Shown here in pieces: positions 8,189 through 18,497 of a stretch of DNA of 64,000 bases. The translations under genes were made by a program, and so were the position numbers. Source of the stretch: Bordetella parapertussis (lineage in GTDB: Bacteria; Pseudomonadota; Gammaproteobacteria; Burkholderiales; SG8-39); NCBI GenBank assembly GCA_945861875.1, contig CAMAWC010000003.1:1-64000 (forward strand), written 5' to 3'. Within the stretch, counting starts at the first letter, position 1. Every line of letters begins with the position of its first letter. Below the pieces are notes generated by a model that saw only the letters and a list, made by a program, of their open reading frames with translations, was not told the DNA's origin and did not search any database.

Positions 8189-10558
8189 ATGGCGGACAAC
8201 CCGACCGGTTCATCGCTGATAGGCAAGCCGATTCGTCGCGTCGAGGACGACCGGCTGTTGCGCGGCATGGGACAGTACCTTGCCGACCTCAGCCCGGCAG
8301 GGACCTTGCACGCGGTGTTCGTGCGCAGCCCGCATGCCCACGCAAAGATAAGCCGCATTGATACCGCCGCGGCGCGCGCGCTGCCTGGCGTGGTGGCGGT
8401 GTTCACTTCTGCCGATACTGCGGACAGGACGGAACCGATTTGCGTTTCCGGCGAAGTACATACGCCGGAGCGCCTGCAGCGCGAGTTAAAGCCGCTGGAC
8501 CGCCTGCAGCCCATTCCGCTGTTCCCGCCAGAACGCGTTACTTATGTCGGGCATCCGGTGGCGATGATCGTTGCCGAAAGCCGCATCACGGCCCTCGATG
8601 CGTTGGAACTGGTGGAGGTCGATTACGACAACCTGCCGGTGGTGACCGACCCGGTCGAGGCGCTCAAGCCCGATGCGCCGTTGATCGAACCGTCGTGGAA
8701 GTCCAATCTCGCCTTGTCGGTGGCCACCGGCAAGGGTGATCCGGATGCGGCGTTTGCCGCTGCAGCGGTGGTGGTGGAGGAGGAGTTTCGCACCCACCGC
8801 TATGTTGCCTCGCCGCTGGAAACGCGCGGCATCCTCACGGTGGTCGAGCCGTTCAGCGGCGCGCTGACGGTGTGGGCGAGCACGCAGACGCCGCATGTGC
8901 TGCAGACCATCCTGGCAAGCACGCTGCGCATGCCCACCGAGCGCATTCGCGTGGTCGCCTGCGACGTCGGCGGCGGCTTCGGACAAAAAGGCATACAGAC
9001 CGTGGAGGACGCGCTGGTGCCGTTCGCGGCGCGCGAACTCGGCCGTCCGGTGCGCTGGGTCGAGGAACGCGGCGAGAACCTCACCGCGGCGGCGCATGCG
9101 CGCGATCAAGTGCATCGCATTTCCATGGCCGCCGACAAGGACGGCAACATCCTCGCGCTGCGCGACGATGTGATTGTCAATTTCGGCGCCTATAACGTCA
9201 TCGGGCTGGTGGTGCCCTACAACACGCTGTCGCACCTGCTCGGCGCCTACCATGTGCCCAACGCGCACATCTCGGTACGGGCGGTGCTGACCAACACCTG
9301 CTTTACCACACCGTATCGCGGCGCCGGCCGGCCCGAAGCGGTGTTTGCGATGGAACGCATCATCGACCGCCTGGCCGCGAAGCTGGACATGGATCCGGCC
9401 GATGTGCGTGCGCGCAACCTGGTGCCGGCGGAGGCCATGCCTTACGACACCGGCTTGCTCTACCGCGACGGCAACCCGCAGGTCTATGACTCGGGTAATT
9501 TCCCCGAACTGCTGCGCCGCGCGCGCGCACTGGTCAAGCTCGACGATATCCGCGCCCGGCAAAAAACCGCGAACAAGTCCGGGCCGTTGATAGGCGTGGG
9601 TTTCGCCTTGTATGTCGAGGGTTCGGGCATGGGGCCGTTCGAGGGCGCGGTGGTGCGCGTGCTGCCCTCCGGAAGGGTACAGGTGGCCACCGGCGCCTGC
9701 AGCCAGGGGCAGGGCCATCGCACCGTGTACGCGCAAATCACCGCCGATGCGCTGGGCGTGCCGTTTGAATCGGTTGATGTCATCGGCGGCGATACCGCGA
9801 CCATCGCTTACGGCATCGGCACCATCGCCAGCCGCAGCACTGTTACTGCGGGCAACGCCATCCACCAAGCGTCACTAAAGGTGAAAGATCGCGCCTTGTC
9901 GATTGCCTCCGGCCTGATGGAGACGGCTGTACCCGACCTGGAGATCGTCGGCGGACAGGTTCGCACCAAAGGGATTCCCGAACGCGCCATGTCCATGGCG
10001 CAGGTTTCGCAGGCGGCGCTAAAGGCCGTGCTCAAACAGGGCGCACCCGGCGACGGGTTGTTGTCTGACACCGCCTACTTCGTGCCGCCGACAGTGACCT
10101 ACTCGAGCGCCGCGCATGCGGTGGTCGTCAGCATCGATCCGGATACCGGCGTGGTGAAACTCGAACGTTACGTTGTCGTGCACGACTGCGGTCGCGTGGT
10201 CAATCCGCTGCTCGCCGATGCGCAGGTGGTCGGCGGCATCATGCAGGGCATAGGCGGCATTTTGCGCGAGGAACTTGTTTACGACGAAGCCGGCCAGCCG
10301 CTGACGGGCAGCTTCATGGATTACGCCATGCCTATCGCCTCGGACATGCCGCCGATTGAGCTTGACCACATCGAGAGCCTTTCGACGCGCAACCCGCTTG
10401 GCGTAAAAGGGCTGGGCGAGGGCGGTGCCATCGGCCCGCCTGCGGCGATTGCCAACGCCGTCGAGGATGCGCTAAAGCCTTTTGGCATCGTCATTCGCCG
10501 CGGGCCGCTCAGCTCGGCGCGCATCCACCGCCTGCTGTCCGAGGCGCGGCAAACCTAA
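8189..10558 (+). CDS. Xanthine dehydrogenase/CoxL-family molybdopterin-binding large subunit
   Basis: Molybdenum hydroxylase catalytic subunit of 789 residues that would hydroxylate a heterocycle, aldehyde or similar substrate. Motifs in order are 'GGGFGQKG' near 260, 'PYRGAGRPE' near 374 (not the AYRCSFR loop of true CO dehydrogenase), 'SQGQGH' near 505 and 'GEGG', with the catalytic Glu, near 743. The start ATG 8189 is chosen over 8168 and 8177 because GGAG lies six bases before it. No FAD-binding or 2Fe-2S subunit gene is adjacent, so its electron-transfer partners are encoded elsewhere. A Bug receptor gene follows after 26 bases. Confidence 0.92.
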   Translation: MADNPTGSSLIGKPIRRVEDDRLLRGMGQYLADLSPAGTLHAVFVRSPHAHAKISRIDTAAARALPGVVAVFTSADTADRTEPICVSGEVHTPERLQRELKPLDRLQPIPLFPPERVTYVGHPVAMIVAESRITALDALELVEVDYDNLPVVTDPVEALKPDAPLIEPSWKSNLALSVATGKGDPDAAFAAAAVVVEEEFRTHRYVASPLETRGILTVVEPFSGALTVWASTQTPHVLQTILASTLRMPTERIRVVACDVGGGFGQKGIQTVEDALVPFAARELGRPVRWVEERGENLTAAAHARDQVHRISMAADKDGNILALRDDVIVNFGAYNVIGLVVPYNTLSHLLGAYHVPNAHISVRAVLTNTCFTTPYRGAGRPEAVFAMERIIDRLAAKLDMDPADVRARNLVPAEAMPYDTGLLYRDGNPQVYDSGNFPELLRRARALVKLDDIRARQKTANKSGPLIGVGFALYVEGSGMGPFEGAVVRVLPSGRVQVATGACSQGQGHRTVYAQITADALGVPFESVDVIGGDTATIAYGIGTIASRSTVTAGNAIHQASLKVKDRALSIASGLMETAVPDLEIVGGQVRTKGIPERAMSMAQVSQAALKAVLKQGAPGDGLLSDTAYFVPPTVTYSSAAHAVVVSIDPDTGVVKLERYVVVHDCGRVVNPLLADAQVVGGIMQGIGGILREELVYDEAGQPLTGSFMDYAMPIASDMPPIELDHIESLSTRNPLGVKGLGEGGAIGPPAAIANAVEDALKPFGIVIRRGPLSSARIHRLLSEARQT

Positions 10559-10584
10559 TCTTGCAGTCCAACCAGGGAGTCATC

Positions 10585-11565
10585 ATGAAAAAACTTGCTT
10601 GTTCCGTAGTCGCCGTATTCGGTCTGCTGGCCTTGAGCCTGGGACCCGCCGTCGCGCAGCAGTGGCCGTCCAAGCCGGTCAGGATCATCGTGTCCTATCC
10701 GGCCGGCGGCCCGGTCGACCTCCTCGCCCGCAATCTGGCCGTCGGCCTGCAGCAATTGTGGAACGGCACGCCTGTACTGGTCGAGAACAAGCCGGGCGCC
10801 AATGCCATTATCGGCACCGACTACGTCGCCAAGCAGCCGGCCGACGGGTATACGCTGCTGTTCGCCAATGATCCGTCGCTTTCGTCTAACCAGTACCTCT
10901 ACAACAAGCTGCCCTACGACCCGGTCAAGGACCTCGTTCCGGTGGTCAACGTGGCGAGTACGACGCTGATCCTGGTGACCAACGCGTCGGTGCCGGCCAA
11001 GAACCTGACCGAACTGATTGCGCTGGCCAAGCAAAAGCCCGGGGTGCTCTCCTACGGCAGCTTCGGTCCGGGCAGCGTAGTCCACCTGGACATGGAAGCC
11101 TTTGCATCGGCGGTCGGCATCAAGCTGCTGCACGTGCCTTTCAAGGGAACGGCGGATGTGATGCAGGCGCTTGCCGGCGGGCAGATCGACATGGCCTTCG
11201 CCGCCATCGGACCGGCGGTACCGCAGATCAAGGCCGGCAAGATGCGCGGCCTCGGCGTGGCAAGCCTGCAACGCCAGCCGCTGGTGCCCGATGTGCCGAC
11301 GTTCAGCGAAGCCGGCGTGCCGAATTTTGAGGCGCGCTCCTGGTTCGGTATTGCCGCTCCGGCCGGCACTCCGCGTCCCATCATCGATCGCATCGCCGCC
11401 GACGTGTTGCGCGTCGTCCAGACGCCCGATTATCGCAAGCGCGTGGTGCTGGATCTTGGTCTTGATCCCTTCGAAATGGGCCCGGACCAGTTTGCCGCCT
11501 TTCTCGTCAAGGATCGCGCCAAGTACGAGCAGCGCATCAAGAACGCCAACGTCAAGCTTGACTGA
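10585..11565 (+). CDS. TTT-family (Bug) periplasmic substrate-binding protein
   Basis: Receptor of 326 residues with signal peptide 'MKKLACSVVAVFGLLALSLGPAVAQ' and family motifs 'PVRIIVSYPAGGPVDLLA', 'PADGYTLLFAND' and 'HVPFKGTAD'. The ATG at 10585 follows GGGAG; the track's earlier start would put eight residues before the signal peptide. It is 26 bases downstream of the molybdenum hydroxylase gene and probably cotranscribed, so its ligand may be that enzyme's substrate. Confidence 0.92.
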   Translation: MKKLACSVVAVFGLLALSLGPAVAQQWPSKPVRIIVSYPAGGPVDLLARNLAVGLQQLWNGTPVLVENKPGANAIIGTDYVAKQPADGYTLLFANDPSLSSNQYLYNKLPYDPVKDLVPVVNVASTTLILVTNASVPAKNLTELIALAKQKPGVLSYGSFGPGSVVHLDMEAFASAVGIKLLHVPFKGTADVMQALAGGQIDMAFAAIGPAVPQIKAGKMRGLGVASLQRQPLVPDVPTFSEAGVPNFEARSWFGIAAPAGTPRPIIDRIAADVLRVVQTPDYRKRVVLDLGLDPFEMGPDQFAAFLVKDRAKYEQRIKNANVKLD

Positions 11566-11589
11566 ACTTTTCGCCGCGGCGGAGTTGCC

Positions 11590-11619
11590 AAAAAAATCGC
11601 CACCCGCAGGTGGCGATTT
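11590..11619 (-). terminator. Rho-independent terminator of the SMP-30 gene
   Basis: Stem 'AAATCGCCACC' pairs with 'GGTGGCGATTT' around a four-base loop. Read on the minus strand, it is followed by seven T residues. It lies 22 bases past the stop of the minus-strand SMP-30 gene and between convergent genes. Confidence 0.85.
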
Positions 11620-11641
11620 GCATTGTGACACGCACCGCGGC

Positions 11642-12706
11642 TCAGGTGGCGCCGTGCGCCTCCACATACAGTGCGTACAGCGAGTGGCTGCTGGTCATGT
11701 ACAAGCGGTTGTTTTTCGGGCCGCCAAAAGTGAGGTTGGCGCAGCGCTCGGGCAGGCGGATATGGCTTATGGCCTTGCCCTGCGGGTTGAACACCATCAC
11801 GCCATCGAGCTCTTCGGCTTTGGCCGTCGGTGAGCCGTTGCTGCCCCAGCCGCACCACAGGTTACCGTCGGTATCGACCCTGAAGCCATCAAGCGCCCCC
11901 GGGCCGTTGGCGTCTATGACCTTGGTCTTGCCCGACAGGCTGCCGTCGGCGGCGACGTCGTAGCCCCAGATGCTGCGGTTGGGCGTGCCGCGCCATTCGA
12001 CGACGTAAAGCTTTTTCTCGTCTGGTGAGAAGGCGAGGCCGTTGGGGTTGAGCAGGTCGGTGATCATGGCGCTGATTTTGCCGTCGCTGCCGATGCGGTA
12101 GACGTTGGTGGTGGCCTGCTCAGGCTTGGCGCGCGAACCTTCCCATTCGCCGTTGATGCCGAAGATCGGGTCGGTGAACCAGATCGAGTCGTCTGACTTG
12201 ACGACGATGTCGTTGGGCGCGTTAAGTTTTTTCCCCTCGAAGCTGTCGGCTAGTACGGTGATCTTGCCGTTGTGCTCGGTGCGTGTGACGCGGCGCGTCA
12301 CCGAATGCTCGCAGGTAACGAGGCGCCCCTGGCGGTCGCGTGTATTGCCGTTGGCGTAGTTGGCATTCTCGCGAAACACGCTGAAGGCGCCGTTGGTCTC
12401 GTCGTATTTCATGATGCGGTTGTTCGGGATGTCGCTCATCAGCAGGTAACGCCCGGCGGGGAAGTACACCGGGCCCTCGGCCCAGCGCATGCCGCTGGCA
12501 AGCTGCTCGACGCTGCTGCTGTAGATGCGGTACTTTGCAAAGCTCGGGTCGAGGATTTGCACCGAGGCGTCGGGGTAGCGCTGGTTGGGTTTGAAGCTGA
12601 ATGATTGCGCATTGGCGAGGCCGCTCGCGCCACCGAGCGCGGCGATGCTGCCGCCTGCGGCCAGCTTGATGAAATCACGCCTGCGTTTGATTGTGTCTTC
12701 CTGCAT
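11642..12706 (-). CDS. Tat-exported SMP-30/gluconolactonase-like protein
   Basis: Six-bladed beta-propeller hydrolase of the SMP-30/regucalcin family, 354 residues, probably a periplasmic lactonase. A twin-arginine signal 'KRRRDFIKLAAGG' occupies residues 7-19. The metal ligands of the family are recognisable as E in 'WAEGPVYF', N in 'NAPNDIV' and D in 'LDGFRVDTDGNLW'. The track start at 13051 adds a false extension; ATG 12706 has AAGGAG upstream and begins with the Tat peptide. It is followed by a strong terminator. The lactone substrate is unknown. Confidence 0.9.
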   Translation of the reverse strand: MQEDTIKRRRDFIKLAAGGSIAALGGASGLANAQSFSFKPNQRYPDASVQILDPSFAKYRIYSSSVEQLASGMRWAEGPVYFPAGRYLLMSDIPNNRIMKYDETNGAFSVFRENANYANGNTRDRQGRLVTCEHSVTRRVTRTEHNGKITVLADSFEGKKLNAPNDIVVKSDDSIWFTDPIFGINGEWEGSRAKPEQATTNVYRIGSDGKISAMITDLLNPNGLAFSPDEKKLYVVEWRGTPNRSIWGYDVAADGSLSGKTKVIDANGPGALDGFRVDTDGNLWCGWGSNGSPTAKAEELDGVMVFNPQGKAISHIRLPERCANLTFGGPKNNRLYMTSSHSLYALYVEAHGAT

Positions 12707-13248
12707 GTCTCTCTCCTTGGATGGATCGTCGTTTTGGTTTTTAGTTATGGGTAAGACCAGCTGACAGCCCGAATATTCTAATGGCCATTGCGCGCCCATG
12801 CGCTTGCGCCAGCGGTGTTTGCGAAAATTTATTTCGCTTTTGCCGCTGGAGATGAGACGTCGTACGACTGCACAAGTCATCTCCGGCGCACGGAACTCGC
12901 GTTTGCGTCGCGCCGGATTACGCAAAGTTTGCGTGAAAGTCAGTTGACGGAAACCGTATCGTCCTTGGGTTGTGGCGCCGGCGGCGCGCTCTGGGCGTGG
13001 GCATCGGGCAAGAGATGCTCGATCAGCGGTGAGGCAACGAGGCCTGCGCAACGGCCAGTGAGACGGCGAGGGTGACGGCGCTTGTGGAATGGCGCATGCG
13101 GGGTCTTCGCTGTTTAGTGGATGGCGTTGGGTACGCGTCGTCTACGGCATGCGCGTGCTAAGCCGGGGCAGAGTGATTTGTGCAATCGCCTGGAAACGAC
13201 CGACTGGTGCGGCTTTCCAGCGTATTGCCGCCTTTTTGCCGTGGCGAT
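12707..13248. other. 542-base intergenic region without a supported gene
   Basis: The ORFs listed here lack family motifs and read as shadows. I see an 8-bp inverted repeat, 'GGAGATGA'/'TCATCTCC', at 12848-12884 and a family B palindrome at 13189-13222. The promoter of the SMP-30 gene should lie near 12720-12780. Nothing else is supported. Confidence 0.6.
13189..13222. repeat. 'TGGAAA...TTTCCA' palindromic element, family B (copy 1)
   Basis: An imperfect hairpin beginning 'CCTGGAAACGACCGAC' and ending 'GTGCGGCTTTCCAGCG'. It matches three other elements at 16883, 36718 and 44511. Confidence 0.65.
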
Positions 13249-13653
13249 TCAGGCGCTCTTCGGGTACTCGCACACCTCGACCAGGTTGCCGTCCGGATCG
13301 CGCAAGTAAATCGAGCGCATGGCGCCCAGCGCGCCGCGGCGTGACACCGGGCCGGTGTCTATGGCGATGTTCTCCTTCTTGAGGTGGGCGATCACGCCAT
13401 CCAGCGGCACCGCGGCGATGAGGCAAAAGTCGCCGGCGCCCAGGGTGGGCACGCGCGCCTTGGTCGGCGTTTCGGTGGCGGCGTCCTGCAGGTTGAGTTT
13501 TTGTTTGCCGAACAAGAGCGCGTGGCGCGGCTGGCCTTCAGGGCCGCGAAAGAATTCGCGCTGCATGCCCAGGGCGCGTTCGTAAAAGCGCGTGGTGGCC
13601 TCGATGTCACTCACCGTCAGCACCAGGTGGTCTACGCGGTCGACAAGGCTCAT
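13249..13653 (-). CDS. VOC-family (glyoxalase/dioxygenase-fold) protein
   Basis: Single vicinal-oxygen-chelate domain of 134 residues. The metal-binding histidine is H9 in 'VDHLVLTVSD', and the distal glutamate is in 'DPDGNLVEVCEYP'. These positions match glyoxalase I/fosfomycin-resistance-like VOC proteins of virulence-associated type. The specific reaction is not evident. It is the last gene of a short minus-strand run with the solute-binding lipoprotein 18 bases upstream. Confidence 0.88.
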   Translation of the reverse strand: MSLVDRVDHLVLTVSDIEATTRFYERALGMQREFFRGPEGQPRHALLFGKQKLNLQDAATETPTKARVPTLGAGDFCLIAAVPLDGVIAHLKKENIAIDTGPVSRRGALGAMRSIYLRDPDGNLVEVCEYPKSA

Positions 13654-13671
13654 GTTGATCTTCTGCGACGA

Positions 13672-14478
13672 CTAAATCGGCGCGGCCGGGGCCACGGCGA
13701 CGCCTTCGATCTTGTGCCGCTCCAGCGCCTGGGCGACAAAGCCCGAGGCTTTCATCTCCTCGACAAAGCCGCGCATGTACTTGATGCCCTCGTCGCGGCC
13801 CTTGGAGGTGCCCATGGCCTGGTTGATATCCATGAAGCGGCCGGGGAGCATGCGCAGGTCGGGCACGCGTTTCATGTCCTTTTCCAGCTGCTGTTTCACG
13901 CCGGCGGCGACGTCGAGGTTTTGCGCGATAAAGAGGTCCACCACGCCGCCCGAGGTGGGGGTGCGCTCGAGTTTGGCCTGTTTCAGTTCGCGCGACAGGA
14001 ACAAGTCGTAGGCGCTCTTGGCGGCAACGGCGACGCGCACGCCCGGCTTGTCCACTTCGGCGTTGGCCTTGATCGGCGAATCCTTGCGCACGACGTAGGT
14101 ACCCTCGATCATGACGTAGGCGGCGGTGTAGTCGGTGTCGGCGCCGCGCAGCGGGTCAATGGCGAAAAAAGCAATGTCGGCCTGCTTGTTCTTGATCGCC
14201 TCGACCGATTTGTTTGCCGCATCAAAGGGTACCAGCACGACTTCCACGCCCAGGCGCTTGGCCAGTTCGCGCGACAAGTCCACCGACACGCCGCTGACTT
14301 CGCCGCTGGCGGCATCGCGCTTGGCCAGCACGGCGTTGCCGTAGTTGATGGCGGCGCGCAGCTTGCCGGTAGGCGCGAGTTGCGAAACGGCGGTGGCAGA
14401 GGGGGCGGGTGTGGTGGGCGTCATTGAGCAGGCAGTCAAAAAAGAGAGTGAAAAAAGGACGCTGGCAAGTCTGGGCAT
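13672..14478 (-). CDS. Family 3 extracellular solute-binding lipoprotein
   Basis: Amino-acid-type periplasmic binding protein (SBP_bac_3), 268 residues. The signal ends in a lipobox 'SFLTAC', so the protein should be lipid-anchored. The fold starts 'GKLRAAINYGNAVLAKRD' and continues with 'VDLSRELAKRLGVEVVLVPFDA' and 'ADIAFFAIDPLRGADTDY'. ATG 14478 has AAGGAT upstream; the track's earlier start would bury the signal. No permease or ATPase gene is adjacent. It may be an orphan receptor or a sensor-type binding protein. Confidence 0.88.
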   Translation of the reverse strand: MPRLASVLFSLSFLTACSMTPTTPAPSATAVSQLAPTGKLRAAINYGNAVLAKRDAASGEVSGVSVDLSRELAKRLGVEVVLVPFDAANKSVEAIKNKQADIAFFAIDPLRGADTDYTAAYVMIEGTYVVRKDSPIKANAEVDKPGVRVAVAAKSAYDLFLSRELKQAKLERTPTSGGVVDLFIAQNLDVAAGVKQQLEKDMKRVPDLRMLPGRFMDINQAMGTSKGRDEGIKYMRGFVEEMKASGFVAQALERHKIEGVAVAPAAPI

Positions 14479-14571
14479 GGCGGATCCTTCAAGGGTATTG
14501 CGCTGCCGGCCGTAGTCAGGGTGCGGGACAGGCACGACGGGAGAGCGAGTTTAGCAGAGCGGGGCGCCCGG

Positions 14572-14997
14572 TCAGGGCAGCGGCATGCTGTGCCACCACA
14601 GGCGGCACACCTGGCACAGTCCGGCAACGTTGAACTGTGCGCTGAGCACGCCGTCCAGTACCAGGCGCGGCAGCGGGTCGCCGGGTTTGCGCGCGATCAG
14701 GTTGGTGCCGGTGGAGGCGGCCCAGATCTTGAACAATTCCTCCGAGGCCACCTGGTAGGTGACATGCCAGTGCGCGATGCCCGAGTCCGAGGATGTCGAC
14801 AAGACCTCGTAAGTGAGGGTGATGTCTTCCTGCAACTTGATGCGCTGCCAGTAGGCATCCAGTGCGCCGTGGCCGCGTTGCGTCGCAAAAGGCGTGTTGT
14901 GGTATTCGCCGTCGGCGGCGAACAGGGCGCAAAAGCGCGCCGGGTCGCGGCCCTCCCATGCCGACTTGTAGCCTTGCATGAATGTTTCGATGTTCAA
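14572..14997 (-). CDS. SnoaL-like/NTF2-fold protein
   Basis: Small protein of 141 residues with the cone-shaped NTF2 fold. The N terminus 'IETFMQGYKSAWEGRDPARFCALFAADGEYHNTPF' is typical of SnoaL-like or polyketide-cyclase-like proteins, and a second conserved part is 'YEVLSTSSDSGIAHWHVTYQV'. The long track ORF begins well before the domain. TTG 14997 is preferred because GAGGGG precedes it at six bases. Function is unassigned; many relatives are small hydrolases or isomerases. Confidence 0.7.
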   Translation of the reverse strand: MNIETFMQGYKSAWEGRDPARFCALFAADGEYHNTPFATQRGHGALDAYWQRIKLQEDITLTYEVLSTSSDSGIAHWHVTYQVASEELFKIWAASTGTNLIARKPGDPLPRLVLDGVLSAQFNVAGLCQVCRLWWHSMPLP

Positions 14998-15244
14998 GGA
15001 AGCCCCCTCGCAGAAATGACTTTTCGCATACTCGCCGTTCAGTGCTTTGGCCGTCAACACCCGCGGCAATGCGCGTTCTCGATTGCGGCAAAGTGCCGCA
15101 TGGCGGCGATATGCGGGGAAAAACGGCCTGCGGCCTGATATTAGGCGTGTTTCCTCGTATTTAGACTGCCGGAATCGCTCTGGCAAAGCCTCTTTCCGGT
15201 AGAATGCCGGCCTTCGCAAGAATCACCAGTGCATTGGAAATCCC

Positions 15245-16873
<1,629 letters not shown>

Positions 16874-16882
16874 CAATGGCAG

Positions 16883-16920
16883 CCGGCTGGAAATCCGCGC
16901 CAGTGGCGGGTTTCCGGCCG
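16883..16920. repeat. 'TGGAAA...TTTCCA' palindromic element, family B (copy 2)
   Basis: An imperfect hairpin just after ybiT, with arms 'CCGGCTGGAAATCCGCGCC' and 'GGCGGGTTTCCGGCCG'. It could also serve as a processing or termination hairpin between the convergent ybiT and ompA-like genes. Confidence 0.65.
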
Positions 16921-16967
16921 ATTGTGTGGCGCCGGTGCGGCCGTCGGAGTCCGGTTGATGTAAGCGT

Positions 16968-17519
16968 CTACGGCCGGCCGGCTGCCGTGATGACGATCTC
17001 GACGCGCCGGTTCTGGGCGCGCCCTTGCGCGGTGTTGTTGCCGGCCACCGGGCGCGACTCCCCGAAGCCTTGCGCCGACATAGTGTTCATTGGCACGCCC
17101 TTGGCCGCGAGGTAGCGCAAAACAGCACCGGCGCGCGCGGAAGAAAGTTCGATGTTGGACGGAAAGCGCGACCTGAGACCGGGACCGATCGGTACGTTGT
17201 CGGTAAATCCCTCGATAATGATTTGCTGCCCCGGCAGTGAGGCCAGTGTCGGTGCAATTTTTGCAAGCGCCGCTTCACCCTTTGCGTGCAGCTCCCAGCC
17301 GCCTTCGGAAAAGAGAATTTCATCGACGATGGTGACTTTGAGCTGGTTCTGCAAATCCTGGATCTTTGCCGTATCGCTGCTCAGTTCCGCCGACAATTGC
17401 TGGTTGAGTTGTGCGTACGAGTCCGCCCTTTTCACTTCGGTGTTGTAGGTCTGCTGTGAAACGCAGGCTGCGGTGAGTAGCGTCACAGATAACGCCATGC
17501 TGAGTTTGATCGATTTCAT
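16968..17519 (-). CDS. OmpA-family peptidoglycan-binding lipoprotein
   Basis: Envelope lipoprotein of 183 residues. It begins 'MKSIKLSMALSVTLLTAACVS' with a lipobox at 'LTAAC', then a short coiled-coil-like stretch 'YAQLNQQLSAELSSDTAKIQDLQNQL' written over residues 35-60, and a C-terminal OmpA domain with 'IEGFTDNVPIG', 'LSSARAGAVLRYL' and 'NRRVEIVI'. The domain should bind diaminopimelate in peptidoglycan. ATG 17519 has GGAGA upstream. It stands alone and converges on ybiT. Confidence 0.9.
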   Translation of the reverse strand: MKSIKLSMALSVTLLTAACVSQQTYNTEVKRADSYAQLNQQLSAELSSDTAKIQDLQNQLKVTIVDEILFSEGGWELHAKGEAALAKIAPTLASLPGQQIIIEGFTDNVPIGPGLRSRFPSNIELSSARAGAVLRYLAAKGVPMNTMSAQGFGESRPVAGNNTAQGRAQNRRVEIVITAAGRP

Positions 17520-17769
17520 TTGATTCTCCAGTCTACGTATGCAATATGAGAATCCGTCTGCGCCATCCAAGGTGATTTCATTCTGCACCGGATAAAATTG
17601 GCGTTGGCCGGGCGCTTGAAAGGGCGGCGGCGGCCAGGGCGAGCGTGGCATACAGCGGACCGGCCATTCTACGAATGGATCCGGCGGTTTTAATTATTTT
17701 TTCGTTCCTTTTTGTCTTCAGCCGGCGTTCAATGCTGGTCGCCGGCCGCTTGGTTTTCGCTCGGGCGGG

Positions 17770-18486
17770 TCAAGGAGTCGCCACCACAACGTAGTGAACG
17801 CCGTTTGCGCCAAATGACGGCTTGAACCAGGTATTGCCGATTCGGTAGTAAGTGATGCCGTTTTTGGTGATCGCAAGCGCACCGGACGGCAGCACCGCGT
17901 AACTGACGCCCACCGGGTAGGGCCTGACGACGGGGTAGGGCGTGACGACGACCGTCGGTGTCGCGGCGGTCGCAGCAGCCACGCCGACAACTGCGCCGGC
18001 TGCGGCTGCGCAACCGACGCAAGTGGTGGCGTAGTAAGGCACGACGACCGGCGGGTGGTAGGCGGGGGGCACATAATACGCCGCGGGTGCGCCGTAATAC
18101 GGGCTGTGATAAGCGGTGGCACCGGATGGCGCCGTATAGCTGGTGTAGCCCGAACCCGTGGCATGGTAGGCGCTGCCGCCATCGGCGCCGGTCGCGGAGG
18201 TGCCCTGCCCGTAGGTGCGGGTGGCGGTGCCGCCGTTGGCGTTGGTTGCGGTCGTAGAACCCGATCCTTCGGCATGGTAGGCCGACCCGCCGTACTGGTT
18301 GGTCGCGGACGTGCCCTGGCCGGCGGTGTGGGTGGCACTGGATCCCCACGATGTGGTCGCGGTTGTGGACCCGGTGCTGTGCGTCGTGGTACCACCAGCG
18401 CGGTTTGCCGACGACCACGCCGCCGCAGGCCCCGAGGCGAGCGCGGTGCTCAGAATAATTACGATGCCAATCATGTTTTTTCTCAT
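17770..18486 (-). CDS. Secreted Gly/Ser/Thr-rich repeat protein
   Basis: Exported protein of 238 residues with signal peptide 'MIGIVIILSTALASGPAAAW'. The middle contains two copies of a roughly 37-residue unit starting 'GQGTSAT' and containing 'GGSAYHA.GSG.T', then a Tyr/Pro-rich segment and a hydrophobic Ala/Val stretch. The C terminus, 'GITYYRIGNTWFKPSFG', resembles a domain common in secreted hypothetical proteins. ATG 18486 has AAGAGG upstream; an alternative ATG at 18501 overlaps the DUF2092 stop as ATGA. The function is unknown, and a surface or matrix role is a guess. Confidence 0.75.
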   Translation of the reverse strand: MRKNMIGIVIILSTALASGPAAAWSSANRAGGTTTHSTGSTTATTSWGSSATHTAGQGTSATNQYGGSAYHAEGSGSTTATNANGGTATRTYGQGTSATGADGGSAYHATGSGYTSYTAPSGATAYHSPYYGAPAAYYVPPAYHPPVVVPYYATTCVGCAAAAGAVVGVAAATAATPTVVVTPYPVVRPYPVGVSYAVLPSGALAITKNGITYYRIGNTWFKPSFGANGVHYVVVATP

Positions 18487-18497
18487 GGTTTGCCTCT

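Noticed and set aside
8486-9868. 460-codon minus-strand ORF across the molybdenum hydroxylase gene
   Set aside because: It is the complement of a strongly conserved gene in a GC-rich region, has His/Arg-rich low-complexity translation and no recognisable domain.
8189-10558. Assignment as carbon monoxide dehydrogenase CoxL
   Set aside because: The active-site loop reads PYRGAGRPE rather than AYRCSFR, and coxM and coxS are absent.
12848-12884. Inverted repeat GGAGATGA/TCATCTCC in the 12.7-13.2 kb gap
   Set aside because: Only eight bases per arm with a 21-base loop and no nearby gene start; could be chance.
13384-14427. 347-codon plus-strand ORF opposite the VOC and solute-binding genes
   Set aside because: The minus strand carries two proteins with clear family motifs and starts; the plus frame is a shadow.
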